Shown here piece by piece: positions 1-9,799 of a stretch of 64,000 nucleotides of DNA (positions are counted from its first letter, which is position 1; every line of letters starts with the position of its first letter). The notes beneath the pieces were generated by a model. The model was given only the letters and a program-made list of their open reading frames with translations, did not search any database and had not been told where the DNA came from. Origin of the DNA: Heloderma charlesbogerti (Eukaryota > Chordata > Lepidosauria > Squamata > Helodermatidae); NCBI GenBank assembly GCA_026122225.1, contig JANEZZ010002197.1:1302001-1366000 (forward strand), written 5' to 3'. A program made the position numbers and the translations under genes.

Positions 1-1449
1 CAGAACAGCCACTGCCTCACCTGGTTTTGATGAAAAAGAGAGGTAGAGCTGGGTGTCATCTGCATATTGATGGCACCTCAGCCCACACCTCCGGATAACC
101 TCCCCCAGCGGTTTCATGTAGATGTTAAACAGCATAGGGGATAAAATAGAGCCCTGTGGAACCCCATGGCACAATTGCCATGGCACAGAGCAATAATCCC
201 CCAGCACCACCTTCTGGAATCGGCCATCCAAGTAGGAGCGGAACCACTGTAATGCAGTGCCTCCAACACCTAACCCAGGCAACCTATCCAGAAGGATACC
301 ATGGTCGATGGTATCGAAAGCTGCTGAGAGGTCCAGGAGAATCAACAGGGTCGCACTCCCCCTGTCCCTCTCCCGGCAGAGGTCATCCCACAGGGCGACC
401 AAGGCAGTTTCCGTTCCAAAACCAGGCCTGAAGCCCGATTGAAATGGATCTAGATAATCCGTTTCATTCAAGAGTGCCTGGAGCTGTCCTACAACCACCC
501 GCTCAAGCACCTTGCCCAGGAAGGGGATGTTGGCCACTGGCCTATAATTGTTAACATCCTCTGGGTCCAGGTTAGGCTTTTTCAGGAGTGGTCTAATTAC
601 TGCCTCTTTTAAAGCGGCAGGCACCACTCCCTCTCTCAAGGAGGAATTTACAACCTCCTGGACCCAGCCGGACAACCCCTCCTTGTTTGATTTAATAAGC
701 CATGAAAGGCAAGGGTCAAGCACACAAGTGGTCGATCGGACTTGGCCAAGCACCTTGTCCGCATCCTCAGGCCTCAGTAACTGAAACTCATCCAGTAAAA
801 TTGGACCAGACGGTGCTCTGAACTCCTCTACCAATGGAACTGCATTAATGGTGGTGTCCAATTCATGACGGATCTGAGCGACTTTATCCTCAAAGTGCCG
901 TGCAAACTTGTCACAGCGTGCTACCGAGGGTTCCACCGTCTCTCTCCCTGGCCCAGAATGTAACAGGCCACGAACCACTCGGAAAAGCTCCGCTGGACGA
1001 TACTGAGAAGATGCAATGCTGGTGAAAAAGAACTGTCTCTTTGCCACCCTCACCGTCACAGAGTAGGCTCGATAGTGGGCTCTTACCTGTGTTCAGTCAG
1101 ACTCAGCACGAGTTTTCCTCCACCTGCGTTCTAGCCGTCTCCCCTCTTGCTTCATTGCCCTCAGCTCAGGTGTATACCAAGGAGCTGGCCGGGCTCTGCT
1201 CAGAGGGAGAGGGCGCTTGGGCGCGATCGTGTCAACCGCCCGAGTCATCTCTGCATTCCACAGAGCGACCTGGGCTTCGACAGGAGCACCAGCCATACCA
1301 GCAGGAAAATCCCCCAGAGCCCTCTGGAATCCATCGGAATCCATTAATCTCTGGGGGCGGACCATTTTAATAGGTCCCCCACCCTTGCAGAGGGGAAAGG
1401 CCGCCAGAAGTCTAAACCTCAGCAGGAAGTGATCTGACCATGACAAAGG
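1..1449 (-). mobile_element. L2-clade LINE fragment, antisense, ORF broken
   Basis: On the minus strand this reads from the end of an APE endonuclease domain (WSDH motif near 1440) through the linker into reverse transcriptase, and runs off the window edge just past the YADD catalytic motif (complement of 55-66). A 117-codon open stretch survives at 1093-1446; the rest is interrupted by stops and frameshifts. It aligns in order with the better copy at about 50121-51511, but at clearly lower identity, so it belongs to a different and probably older L2 subfamily. It is a dead element, not a host gene. Confidence 0.88.
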
Positions 1450-1867
1450 GACAATTTGTTTAGAGGCAATTTGTTATTATTTTGACCATATCAAGGGCTG
1501 AGTTGTGGCACTAGAAGCAAATTTTGGAGCTCAGTCCTTGATCAGACAAGTGGGACTTGCAGCAAACAAATAGTGTAAAGCCAGCTATGATCTTTTCCCA
1601 GACACTCCAATCCGTTCCCTGTTTTCCATTCTCTCTCCCCACCCTCAACACATTCAGCATTTTTTGCTCACTGAGCATGGTCAGTGTTCATTGGGCTGTT
1701 TTGGGTCCATCCCCCTTTTAGGGCTTTTCCCCCCAATAGGTTTTTGTACTTCTGCAAACTGCAGTGTCCCCCCTAGTCTGCTGATACCTCCCGCTTGTGC
1801 GTAGGTGGTTCCATTTTGACTACGTAAAGATGGGCACTCGGAGAATGAGTTTGCTGTTGGAATACAG
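1450..1867. other. No feature recognised
   Basis: Ordinary AT/GC-mixed sequence between the L2 fragment and the first palindromic MITE. No long reading frame, splice-flanked coding block or recognisable repeat was seen. Confidence 0.5.
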
Positions 1868-1966
1868 CAGCCTTCCCCAACCTAGTCCCCTTTACATGTG
1901 TTGGACTACAACTCCTGTGGCTGGGGCATGCTGGGAGTTGTAGTCTGACACATCTGGGCCCCCCTG
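1868..1966. mobile_element. Palindromic hAT-type MITE (family A), degenerate
   Basis: The left arm begins CAGCCTTCCCCAACCT and contains GGACTACAACTCC. The right arm carries its complement, GGGAGTTGTAGTC. This is the commonest small repeat in the window. Better copies have terminal inverted repeats of about 30 bp and 8-bp target duplications (see 41549-41664), which is why hAT is preferred. Confidence 0.75.
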
Positions 1967-2332
1967 AAGATTCACTTGGCAAATATGGCTGGCTCCAGTT
2001 TTAGTCTATTAAACTCACAAATTGCCTGCTTGCTTAAATTTGTTGAGTCCATTTCTTTAATGCTTCCCCCACCCTGCACTCCAGAGGTGAATCCTTGAGC
2101 AGGGGGTTCCCTGCTGATCGCCAGAACTCCTTGGCCCTATCCTCACCACTGCTGTCTGCTCGCCTGCCCTCTTCACATACACAGAGATCAGAGAAGGAGC
2201 AACTTCTGCTTGATCAGTTGTCTGCCTTCTCCCTTTTGGGTGGCAGTAGGGACTGGTTCCAGATGGAGAGAGTGAACAAGTGGGTAATGATGGTGAGCAA
2301 GAGGGGATCTTTTCAGGGCAGCCGAATGAAGA

Positions 2333-2376
2333 CTTGATGGTCTTATAGGCCCCTTCCAACCCTACTATTCTATGAT
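2333..2376 (+). mobile_element. CR1 LINE 3' tail fragment
   Basis: Last ~45 bp of a CR1-type 3' UTR (GATGGTCTTATAGGCC then CCTTCCAACCCTACTATT), ending in ATTCTATGATG. It is 5'-truncated to almost nothing and lies about 60 bp upstream of a longer CR1 copy in the same orientation. Confidence 0.75.
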
Positions 2377-2437
2377 GCCTCCCCCAAAGCCTGGGGTTGC
2401 ATCAGGGCCGGCCTTGCCATTACACAGAATGAGATTA

Positions 2438-2965
2438 GCTTAGGCCTCATCTTGAGTACGGTGTCCAGTTCTGGGCACCCCATTTTAAGAAGGATGCAGA
2501 CAAACTGGAGAGGGTTCAGAGGAAGGCCATGAAGATGATCAGGGGACTGGAAACTAAGCCCTATGAGGAGAGACTGAAAGAATTGGGCATGTTTAGTCTT
2601 GGGAAGAGAAGACTGAGGGGAGACATGATAGCAGTCTTCAAGGACTTGAAAGGCTGTCACAGAGAGGAAGGCCAGCATCTCTTCTCGATCATCCCAGAGT
2701 GCAGGACACAGAATAATGGGCTCAAGTGACAGGAAGCCAGATTCCGGCTAAACACCAGGAAAAACTTCCTGACTGTTAAGAGCAATACAACAGTGGAACC
2801 AATGACCTAGGGAGGTGGTGGGCTCTCCCACTCTGGAGGCGTTCAAGATGAATGCTGCACAGCCACTTGTCAGGGATGTTTTGACTTGGATTCCTGTACT
2901 GAGGAGGGGGTTGGACCCGATGGTCTTACAGGCCTCTTCCAACCCTATTATTCTATGATTCTTTG
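2438..2965 (+). mobile_element. CR1 LINE 3' end
   Basis: About 525 bp of CR1 3' sequence: the final ORF2 region (GTGTCCAGTTCTGGGCACC; a decayed frame at 2529-2729 reads [20 protein letters not shown]), then the 3' UTR with CCAACCCTATTATTCTATG and ATTCTATGATTCTTT at the end. CR1 is the standard sauropsid LINE. It is severely 5'-truncated and carries stops. Confidence 0.88.
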
Positions 2966-3256
2966 AGGTGACTGCCTCAGGTGGCAGATTCTTGGGGGCA
3001 GCAGTGGTAGCCTCCTGGCTTTTCCTTATGAACTTTCTGGCTGTTCCCTTCTTTTGGAGGACAGAGCTGCATATGCCACAACCTGTCCAATGCCCCTAAA
3101 CTAGCCTGCTGCCTGAGGTGTGGCAGAGGACCAGTACTTGAGCTGCCAGTCCAGTCAGCTTCTGTATGTGCACTGGGGAGCGGGCGCCATCTTATCCATT
3201 ACCTCAGGCAGCAAAATGTCTTGGGCCAGCCCTGGTAGCCATTGCATCTGGTCACC

Positions 3257-3300
3257 AGAGAGAAAGAGAGAGAGAGTGTATGAGAGAGAGAGAGGGGGGG
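3257..3300 (+). repeat. (GA)n microsatellite
   Basis: Interrupted AGAGAG run ending in a G-tract. It generates spurious repetitive reading frames on both strands. Confidence 0.9.
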
Positions 3301-3390
3301 GAGGACGAGGGCGAGGACTAAGATGGTTGTAGATGGTAAAAAACAAGTAAACGTGGGTCCCTTCCCTTGTTAGAGGTTTAGGACAAGGGT

Positions 3391-3711
3391 GGAGTTCAGT
3401 GAGGGAGCATATGCTTTACATGCAGAAGGCCCTTGGTTTAGCCTCCACAGCCTTTCCCAGCCGTGGGTCCCCAGCCGATGCTGGACTGGGGATCCCATTC
3501 CCAGTAACAAAGGATGCCCAGTGCCAAGGATTATAGGGGTTCTATTCTAACAACATCTGGGGACTCAAGGTTGGAGACTGCTGGCTTCAGCGGATCTGAA
3601 GGCAGCGGAGCTTGAGAGAGAAGAGAGATCTTGGAGTGCTGCTACCGGTTAGAATGGGCAGTACTGGGCTGGATGAACCAGGCTCTGGCTTTGTAAAGGG
3701 CAGCTCCATAT
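3391..3711 (+). mobile_element. tRNA-derived squamate SINE, split by a MITE
   Basis: The left part (about 3391-3450) is a decayed tRNA-like head with GCTTTACATGCAGAAGGCCC. The right part (about 3595-3711) has the family's 3' half, including GGCAGTACTGGGCTGGATG and a GGCAGCTCCATA-like end. The interval between them is a palindromic MITE. Related copies are at 26380-26578 (minus) and 54840-54965 (plus). I do not assign a family name. Confidence 0.6.
3452..3592. mobile_element. Family A MITE inserted in the SINE
   Basis: Decayed palindrome (CCGTGGGTCCCCAG ... CATCTGGGGACTCAAGG) separating the two halves of the surrounding SINE. The MITE must therefore be younger than the SINE. Confidence 0.55.
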
Positions 3712-3788
3712 GGGGCTGTGTGTGGGCCCTAGGCCTGAAGAGGTTGGCATGTTGGGCAGGCATCTCCCAGGGACACTGTTAGGTAAAG

Positions 3789-3911
3789 CATCCTTCCCCA
3801 ACCTGGTGCCCTTCAGAAGTTTTGGACTACAATTCCCAGCATTCCTGATCATTGGCCATACCGGCTAGGGCTGTGGGAGTTGGAGTCCAAAACATCAGGT
3901 TGGGGAAAGCG
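3789..3911. mobile_element. Family A palindromic MITE
   Basis: Left end CATCCTTCCCCAACCTGGTG; the right end has its complement CAGGTTGGGGAAAGC. The internal arms GGACTACAATTCCCAG and TGGGAGTTGGAGTCC are complementary. Followed by a (GT)n run at 3925-3946. Confidence 0.8.
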
Positions 3912-3924
3912 GAGGTATCCTGTC

Positions 3925-3946
3925 TTGTGTGTGTGTGTGTGTGTGT
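3925..3946 (+). repeat. (GT)n microsatellite
   Basis: Eleven GT units. Confidence 0.95.
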
Positions 3947-4009
3947 AGGTCCCTTGCAACTCCCTGGGTTGTAACAATACCTGCGTTCACAGCACTTGCC
4001 TGTGTCACA

Positions 4010-4197
4010 GCAGCAATCCTTGCAATGGCCCTGTAATATAAACCGGTACTTTCACCCTCCCATTGCAGATGAGGCACTGAGGCTGAAAGATAGTGGCTCA
4101 CCTAAGACCAGCCAATGAGTTTGTGGCTCTGTTGAGATTTGAACCAGCTGTCCTCCAGATCATAGCTCATTCGCTTAGCCACAATACCACACCAGCT
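4010..4197 (-). mobile_element. MIR/CORE-SINE relic
   Basis: Read on the minus strand it has the MIR order: a tRNA-like head (complement of TTAGCCACAATACCAC; B-box-like complement of GAGATTTGAACC), then the core (complement of GCAGATGAGGCACTGAGGCTG). MIR is an ancient tRNA-CORE-L2-tail SINE found in amniotes. The L2-type tail is lost here. Confidence 0.75.
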
Positions 4198-4302
4198 ATC
4201 ATCACAAATAACATATAATCATTTTTGTGTCCTAGCTGAGATTGAGGCTTGGTCATGCCTGGGAGCTTTGCTTCCCTGCCTCTCCTCCTGCCAGCCTTAA
4301 GG

Positions 4303-4437
4303 CACAATCCTATGCACAGTTTTAGACAGAGAAAAGGCCTACAAGTCCCAGTATGCCCCAGCCAGGATGGCTGACTGGGCTTGCTGGGAGTTGTAGGCCT
4401 TTTTTTCTGTTTGAACATGCATAGGCTTGCGCCTTTG
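4303..4437. mobile_element. Harbinger-type palindromic MITE (family B)
   Basis: Left end GGCACAATCCTATGCACAG, right end CATGCATAGGCTTGCGCC; the centre is a near-perfect palindrome around GGCTGACTGGGC. Left flank is TAA. In better copies (30659, 25998, 21942) the element is flanked on both sides by TAA, the 3-bp duplication typical of PIF/Harbinger elements. Confidence 0.75.
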
Positions 4438-4439
4438 GT

Positions 4440-4660
4440 TAGTTAGTTTGTTAAATATATATCCTCCCTTTCCCAAGAAACCAAGACTGCTACCATGCTG
4501 GTTATAGTATGATTTCTGATGCAGCAATAGAATCCTTTTTGTGTCCAAACATTAAAAATGCATAAAACCCCAGGAAAACTAATTCGGCCAGCTCTTAAAA
4601 TTACACCAACTCATCCTTAAAAGCTTGCCTGAATAAAAATGTCTTGCAGCGGTAAGTAGG
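4440..4660 (-). mobile_element. Old L2 3'-end fragment
   Basis: Minus-strand L2 3' region: a decayed A/T-rich 3' UTR followed by the C-terminal coding segment (complement of AAGCTTGCCTGAATAAAAATG, the same site as GCCTGCCTGAACAAC in the younger copies). Strongly diverged. Confidence 0.5.
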
Positions 4661-4664
4661 GGAT

Positions 4665-5053
4665 GTTTGTGGTTATCCAGTGGTGAGGACAGTGTGCTTT
4701 GCGCATGCTCAGTGAAAATGCGCCACTGCTGTCAATTTGGCAGAATCTGGCGTGCTCTGTATCCCAGCTGCTAATGCATTATATGAGACATAATGTGTAA
4801 TTATATATCGGAGAACACTTTTCTGTTCATGGCTTCAGATCAGCTTCTGAAATGGATGCCAGGGCCCAACAGCTCTGAGTTCCCTCTCAGATGAAGCATC
4901 TGATATCCAAATGCATACTTCCCTGCAAGGGATCCTTGCATATTTGTGGATGCGTCTACACCAGACCCTTTCTCTGTATGTTTCTGTAACAAGCAATGCC
5001 AGGGCTCTGATCTCTCTGGAAGCCCTTTCAACCTTAGTTCCTATTATGTGGAG

Positions 5054-5054
<1 letters not shown>
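4665..5054. other. No feature recognised
   Basis: No repeat or coding signal I can support; ends at a (TC)n tract. Confidence 0.45.
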
Positions 5055-5088
<34 letters not shown>

Positions 5089-5113
5089 TTCTCTGTCTGT
5101 CTCTCTCTCTCTC
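5055..5113 (+). repeat. (TC)n microsatellite
   Basis: Interrupted CT run of about 60 bp; a pyrimidine tract that can adopt H-DNA. Confidence 0.95.
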
Positions 5114-5572
5114 GTTACTCAGGGGAATGGACTCTGCATGTGCTCAGGGGACCTTTAATCTATTCTTTTGCATTCCAGAATTGAGCCCTGGCATTGAATA
5201 CAGATGTGTGGGGTCTGTTTGTGGTTATTTGGTCAGGGAAGGAAGGGCATTCAGCACTTGTCCAGAGGTGCTCTCATCTTTCTGCTTAAATATATTTTAT
5301 TTTTAAATATTTTTACCCTTCCTTTCAATACTGAATTTTCAAGGTGGCTTGAAACATTGTTGTGTCAGGTTTGACCTCAGGCACAGGAAAGCGTTGTTGG
5401 GGGCAGGCTGAGGACCTCCATTTAAGCCCTATGGCCTAATGGACATGGTTCCAACCAGAGAGCCTAATGAGCTACAAAATACATGAGTATGTGGGGAGAA
5501 GTCAGCAGCTGGCATGTGACACTGGGGTTGAGGGGGAAGCCAGTAGTCAGACAGCTGCAGAGTAGCTTTATT

Positions 5573-5951
5573 GAGCATCTCTGCTCCAGCCTAAAAGCTC
5601 GCATTTAAAACAGGGATACAGGATCACGACAGACTCCCTTTACGCATGCTTCTCTTCTCCTGCTTTCCCCCCTTATCTGCGTTGTTCTATATGTTTAATT
5701 ATACAGCCCCTAGATGGCGCTGTGGTGTAGCTCCTCTTATTGCACGGCTTCCTCTTTTCACAAGGAAACTCAAGTGGAACTCAAGTGCTGTAATTTGATA
5801 GCTCATTATCTCCAATCTTTTTCAAAATGGAGTAAAGGTCCTTCAGTGCGGGAGATGCCCTGGAGGTTAACAACATCATTTAAAGGACCCGCACATTTCC
5901 AAGAGTAAGCAATCTCAGTAGCAGGATAAAAGCTCCTTGTGAAGAAGCCCA
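5573..5951 (+). mobile_element. TIR transposon with CTCF-like motif, copy 1 (family X)
   Basis: About 380 bp that is nearly collinear with 34497-34882 and with the reverse complement of 55823-56715. Diagnostic blocks are TCACGACAGACTCCCTTTAC, CTAGATGGCGCTGTGG, TAAAGGTCCTTCAGTGCGG and GTAGCAGGATAAAAGCTC. There is no coding capacity, so it is non-autonomous. The family has imperfect ~31-bp terminal inverted repeats (about 21/31 identical in copy 2). Superfamily not assigned. Confidence 0.75.
5707..5720 (+). promoter_or_regulatory. CTCF core-like motif in family X copy 1
   Basis: CCCCTAGATGGCGC against the CTCF core CCASYAGRKGGCRS: 13 of 14 positions fit (the third base is C instead of A). Forward orientation. 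The other two family copies match 14 of 14. Confidence 0.5.
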
Positions 5952-6256
5952 TTGTCCCTCTCAAACAAGACCAGAGCAACAATAGGAAAACTCCACCCAG
6001 ATACCGCTACATCCAGAGCTAACTAGGGTGCTTCCAGACGAGGCATTGATTTCTTGCACAAGCGCCCTGCCTCAAACACAGAATTTTACAAAGGGTCCAG
6101 ACGTTGTCGGCTTTCCTTTGTTGCCCCCCCCCCGCCCATGTTCTCCCATTACTGCGTTCTTCTTTTTCCTGTTACCACCAAAAAATTCATTCACGATTAA
6201 GAGACATAAGAGCTGTACAATATCTTTTCACTGGCACCCCTAGGAGCCCTCTGGAA

Positions 6257-6696
6257 TAGGGTGGCCACTTATGCAGCATCAAAAAAAGAGGATGTGGATT
6301 TGCATGAAATTTGCATATGCTAATGTATAGGATATAGATGTAAATTTAGAAAAAAATGATAGTTTAAATAGAAATGAAATCCATCTCACCATAGAGGTGA
6401 AAGATGGTATCCAGGTAACTTGTCACAGTCTGCTTCCCAAGTGTGAACTATTGATGAGTGTTTCAAGGCCCCTGTTTTCTCAGCTTCTTATGGTTCTTTA
6501 TGCTTAAACCAGGGCTGGACTGGACAGTCCTCTAAGGCAGACTTCCCCAAACTGGTGCCCTCTAGATATGTTGGACTACAATTCCCCTGCCTGGGGCATG
6601 CTGGGAGTTGTAGTCCAACACATTTGGAGGGTACCAGTTTCTGGAAGAGTGCCTTAGAGGAGTGTCCTCTGTACTGTAAGACACCTGGCCACCCTA
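6257..6696. mobile_element. TA-flanked TIR transposon (family T), nested
   Basis: TA + GGGTGGCCACTTATG ... ACACCTGGCCACCC + TA, giving inverted termini GGGTGGCC with a TA duplication. Similar copies at 12060-12433 and 15925-16285 share GCATATGC/AGCATG, CTAAATTTA-like and GGACAGTCC blocks. No open reading frame. A family A MITE lies inside at about 6536-6652. Confidence 0.65.
6536..6652. mobile_element. Family A palindromic MITE, third nesting level
   Basis: CAGACTTCCCCAAACTGGTG on the left and TACCAGTTTCTGGAAGAGTG on the right, with GGACTACAATTCCCC and GGGAGTTGTAGTCC arms. It lies inside the TA-flanked element. Confidence 0.75.
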
Positions 6697-6843
6697 GTCT
6701 GGAAGCACCCCTAATGAATACTAATGCCACTACCCACAAAGGGGGGCAGTGGAGGAGAGGGAAAGGTGGTTTGCGGGTTAGCAGTGAAGTGGGCCTTAAA
6801 GAGGGGCTTCAAGGAAGAAGTGGAACTGATATGTGCAACAGAG

Positions 6844-7195
6844 ACCTGGTTCCCCTATAATGAGAAGCCACTGTGAGTGAGTTTCCCCACAGGGCTTCTT
6901 GTTGTGAATATTTGGGGCATGGGTGTGGCGTAGCTTCCAGTTATGTGTGAACATGGCACAGGTAGGTTGTTTGGGTGGTTGAGAAGCCACCCAGGACCCA
7001 TGGGCTGCTCTACGGTTGCAGGTGGGTTGTCAGCCACCCCAACAACACACCCTCACTGGGTTTGTACATAATGAGAAGCTACGGCTTGTCTGTGCTGTGC
7101 CCCGAATGTTTAAAATGGCGGCCTCTGCTGCAACAAAAAGCACTGCAGGGAAATTCACCCACAGTGGCTTCTCCTTGTGTGCGAACCAGGCCAAA
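6844..7195. mobile_element. Long palindromic MITE (~350 bp)
   Basis: The left arm (GACCTGGTTCCC, AATGAGAAGCCACTGTGAG) is the reverse complement of the right arm (CCACAGTGGCTTCTCCTTG, GCGAACCAGGCC). The middle, with CATAATGAGAAGCTACGGC, folds on GCGTAGCTTCCAGTTATG. The two strands therefore give mirrored, similar translations, which are not genes. Confidence 0.7.
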
Positions 7196-7275
7196 GAATC
7201 GTAAGCCACTGTAGCCCCTGAGCGTGTCTTGAGGGAACCAAGAGAAATTACTTGAAGGCTTCTGCAAGGCCGCAT

Positions 7276-7302
7276 TCATTCCTTCATTCCTTCATTCAGG
7301 TC
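7276..7302 (+). repeat. (ATTC)n short tandem repeat
   Basis: ATTCATTCCTTCATTCCTTCATTC. Confidence 0.8.
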
Positions 7303-7366
7303 AAGCTTGCCTCCCAGGGGAGGCAATCCTGCTGTGGTTTTTCACCTGCACTTGGGAATGATGCAG

Positions 7367-7470
7367 GCCGCAACCCTATGCATGCTTATTTGGGAGAATG
7401 TTCCATTGAACCTGGAGGAACTTGTTTCTGAGTAAACATGTGCAGGCTTTCACTAGCCATGATCCAATTG
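7367..7470. mobile_element. Palindromic MITE, family C
   Basis: CGCAACCCTATGCATGCTTA then CATTGAACC, with an inverted arm containing ACTTGTTTCTGAGTAAACATG. Related copies at 19864-20055 and 44250-44328 preserve TTACTTCTGAGTAAGCATGC or CTTACTCCCAGGTAAG. Confidence 0.6.
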
Positions 7471-7479
7471 CACCCCGTG

Positions 7480-8440
7480 CCAAAGGAAATTATTGAACCA
7501 ATTGTCTGAGTGTGGTGTTTTTTGGTCAGTGGATGGTTCATTTCAGCTGCAGTCATAAGCGGGTTTACTTGGGGAAGTCAATCCCATAGTCGAAACAGGG
7601 TTTGCTTCCAAATCAACGAAGTAAGGATCAGGCTGCAGGCTTCTGTGCTTATTGGAGCGGGCTTGTCATATGTTGGAAAGGCCAACTTTTTAATATTTCT
7701 GTTTTATTCAGTAATGAATTTCCAGCTATGAGTTGCATTATGTCTTTATTTAAATCTCTTTATGGGGCCAGGCTGAATTTTGATTCCAAGTTTAATTAAG
7801 GACTCGGGAAACACTGATCTGGGATGATGATTCTTGTCCTAAGTCCCTGTCCTGTCTCTCGTTCTGTCCCCTGTTCACATTTCATAGATGAAGCAAGGGT
7901 GGTGTCAGGATCGGGCCCAGGCTCCCTGTGGAGTCTGAAGATTCAGATCCAGAGGAGAAGAACAGTTCTAGGAGAAAAAAACGTTCTTTCATTTTTTATT
8001 TAAATTAAAAGTTAGAAAGGGCTAGAACCTCTAGGAGAAGAACAGTTGGGACAGAGGGCGGGGAAGGAAATTCCCCAAGGCTCCACAGGAGTCAGGCAAG
8101 GAGACTCTTCCCAAGCACTTAACAGTCAGGAGGATCAGGTACAGATACTGCCTTCCCCTCTCCTGGTGGGAAATTAGTTTCCTTCAGAGGAGGAGGAGCA
8201 GGAGTCCGACTTCGCAGATGCAAGAGTCTGTCGTCGATTCAAGAGGACGGACCTTACGAGTGTAGTCAGACACTCTGCCAGGTTGGCCGCTCACTGGGGA
8301 CAAGGGAGGGAGGACCCACCCTGAAGGAGGAGCTGAGGAAGCTGCGAGGGTTCTGTGTACGGATGTCCATTGCCGGGAAATCTGGCCCTGTTTGGGCTCG
8401 CTGGACTTCCGTGGTGTGCCCGACTCGTCTTGCCTTTGCA
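7480..8440. other. No gene; unclassified sequence
   Basis: AT-rich sequence to 7800, then a purine-rich stretch in which GAGAAGAACAGTT recurs at about 7957 and 8035. No coding exon or known repeat is recognised. Confidence 0.4.
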
Positions 8441-8489
8441 ATCCAAGCCATGCGGTTTCTCTGAGTTCTGTGCACTTCTAATGCATTTT

Positions 8490-8600
8490 TAAATCTCTGC
8501 CATAATTTGCGCAAATTGAGGCTGTAAACTGCACAGTTGGCAAATTATGCAAATTTGCACAACGTGCAGCCATAATTTTTGCAGATTTTAAAATGCAAAA
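8490..8600. other. AT-rich block with octamer-like sites
   Basis: Contains the palindrome AATTTGCGCAAATT, ATTATGCAAATTTGC (octamer ATGCAAAT) and two CATAATTT words within about 100 bp. It may be regulatory or simply compositional. Confidence 0.3.
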
Positions 8601-8689
8601 ATAGTGATTTACAGAAATTCTGCCAGCTGTCCTGAAGATGGAATGGAGTCCACGGGGCCAAGCTGATGAAAGCTCATGGAGCTTCACCC

Positions 8690-9529
8690 CTCAACCGAAT
8701 CCCTCCAACATCCGTAGTTCTGTACTAGCCTATTGTTAAGTGGCAACTTCCCTTCCCTGCTAAAATCTTCCCCAGAAAGCTCAGGATTAGCTAATTAGGC
8801 CCTGGGGCAGTCTCTGGGCTTCTGCTGAGTCTGTAATGTTTGACCGGCTTGCCTGTTAGCATAATAGAAGTATTGACTGGAAAGTCAGGTCTTTGCTTGT
8901 TGATTGAACAGTGGGAGGCCTCCCAGTTCTGACAGATGGGTGCTTCAAACTTATTCACAGACGCGTGTGAGCAAACTTAGACCCAGGATCATATTGACTT
9001 TTCTTAAGCAAAAAAAAGTTGGCATTCTGTTTCAAAAAAATGTTGACTCTTGTGAGATGTATAAACTGACTGCAAAGTTGCATATATTTGCTTATTTCTC
9101 TTTATTCTGCTTATCATGGGGAGGGAGGGAAGGAGCTATTCAGGGTGCTGAAACCTCTATGCTTCCTAGAAACCCTGCTCAGCAAATACCTCCCCCCCCC
9201 CCGCATTTCTGAGCTTTCACTCGGCATTTTTCTTTTTAAAAAACATTTATTGACTTATGAATAATACAATATCAAACATAATAAAGATCAACAATACAAA
9301 CAAATAAAAACCATGTTCCCATATTTGTCTGCGTTTCATGTTCATTAAGATGGTGTGTCCAGCGTAGTCCCAATTAGCCTCTCTCTTCCATTATTTTGTT
9401 AGGCATTTCTCAACAGCTTTGAGTTTTTTGTAGCCATGAAGACTCAACACATTTTGAGTATTTTTTTTTTTAAACCACATCAAAGAATAATTGCTAAGAT
9501 TTGTGGGATACTGAAGTTTGTGGAACATT
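8690..9529. other. No gene; A/T-rich tail region
   Basis: 8690-9180 has nothing recognisable. About 9230-9340 is an A/T-rich stretch (ACATTTATTGACTTATG) resembling a reversed retroposon tail but too short to classify. Confidence 0.35.
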
Positions 9530-9762
9530 TGTTGTTGTTGTTCAGTCATTAAGTCGTGTCCGACTCTTCGTGACCCCATGGACCATAGCACGCCAGGCCT
9601 TCCTGTCCTCCGTTCTCTCCCGGAGTGTGCTGAAGTTCATATTCATTGCATCGGTGATGCTATCTAGCCATCTCATCCTCTGCCGTCCCCTTCTCCTTTT
9701 GCCTTCAGTCTTTCCCAGCATCAGGGTCTTTTCCAGTGAGTTTTCTCTTCGCATTAGGTGGC
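9530..9762 (-). mobile_element. BovB (RTE-clade) LINE 3' end
   Basis: The minus strand encodes the C-terminal end of the BovB polymerase ORF (GKRRRGRQRMRWLDSITDAM ... AWRAMVHGVTKSRTRL), followed by the short 3' UTR with GAGTCGGACACGACTTAATG and a (CAA)n tail (complement of TTGTTGTTGTTG). It is 5'-truncated at about 9762. BovB is well known for patchy, horizontal spread between squamates, ruminants and other animals. Confidence 0.92.
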
Positions 9763-9799
9763 CATTGTGGAACATACCAAACTCCTAATGGCATGGATC

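Larger units (their letters stand above)
6025..6712. mobile_element. GGGTGCTTCCAGAC-TIR transposon (family G), host of nested elements
   Basis: Left end AGGGTGCTTCCAGACG and right end GTCTGGAAGCACCCCT are inverted repeats. The interior is non-coding, with a C-tract at 6125. A second transposon (6257-6696) sits just inside the right end, and that in turn contains a MITE. Further family members, some partial, are at 12022, 33486, 37705 and 59881. Confidence 0.65.

Noticed and set aside
4911..5306. Leu/Ser-rich open frame
   Set aside because: It is produced by the (TC)n microsatellite and does not resemble a protein family.
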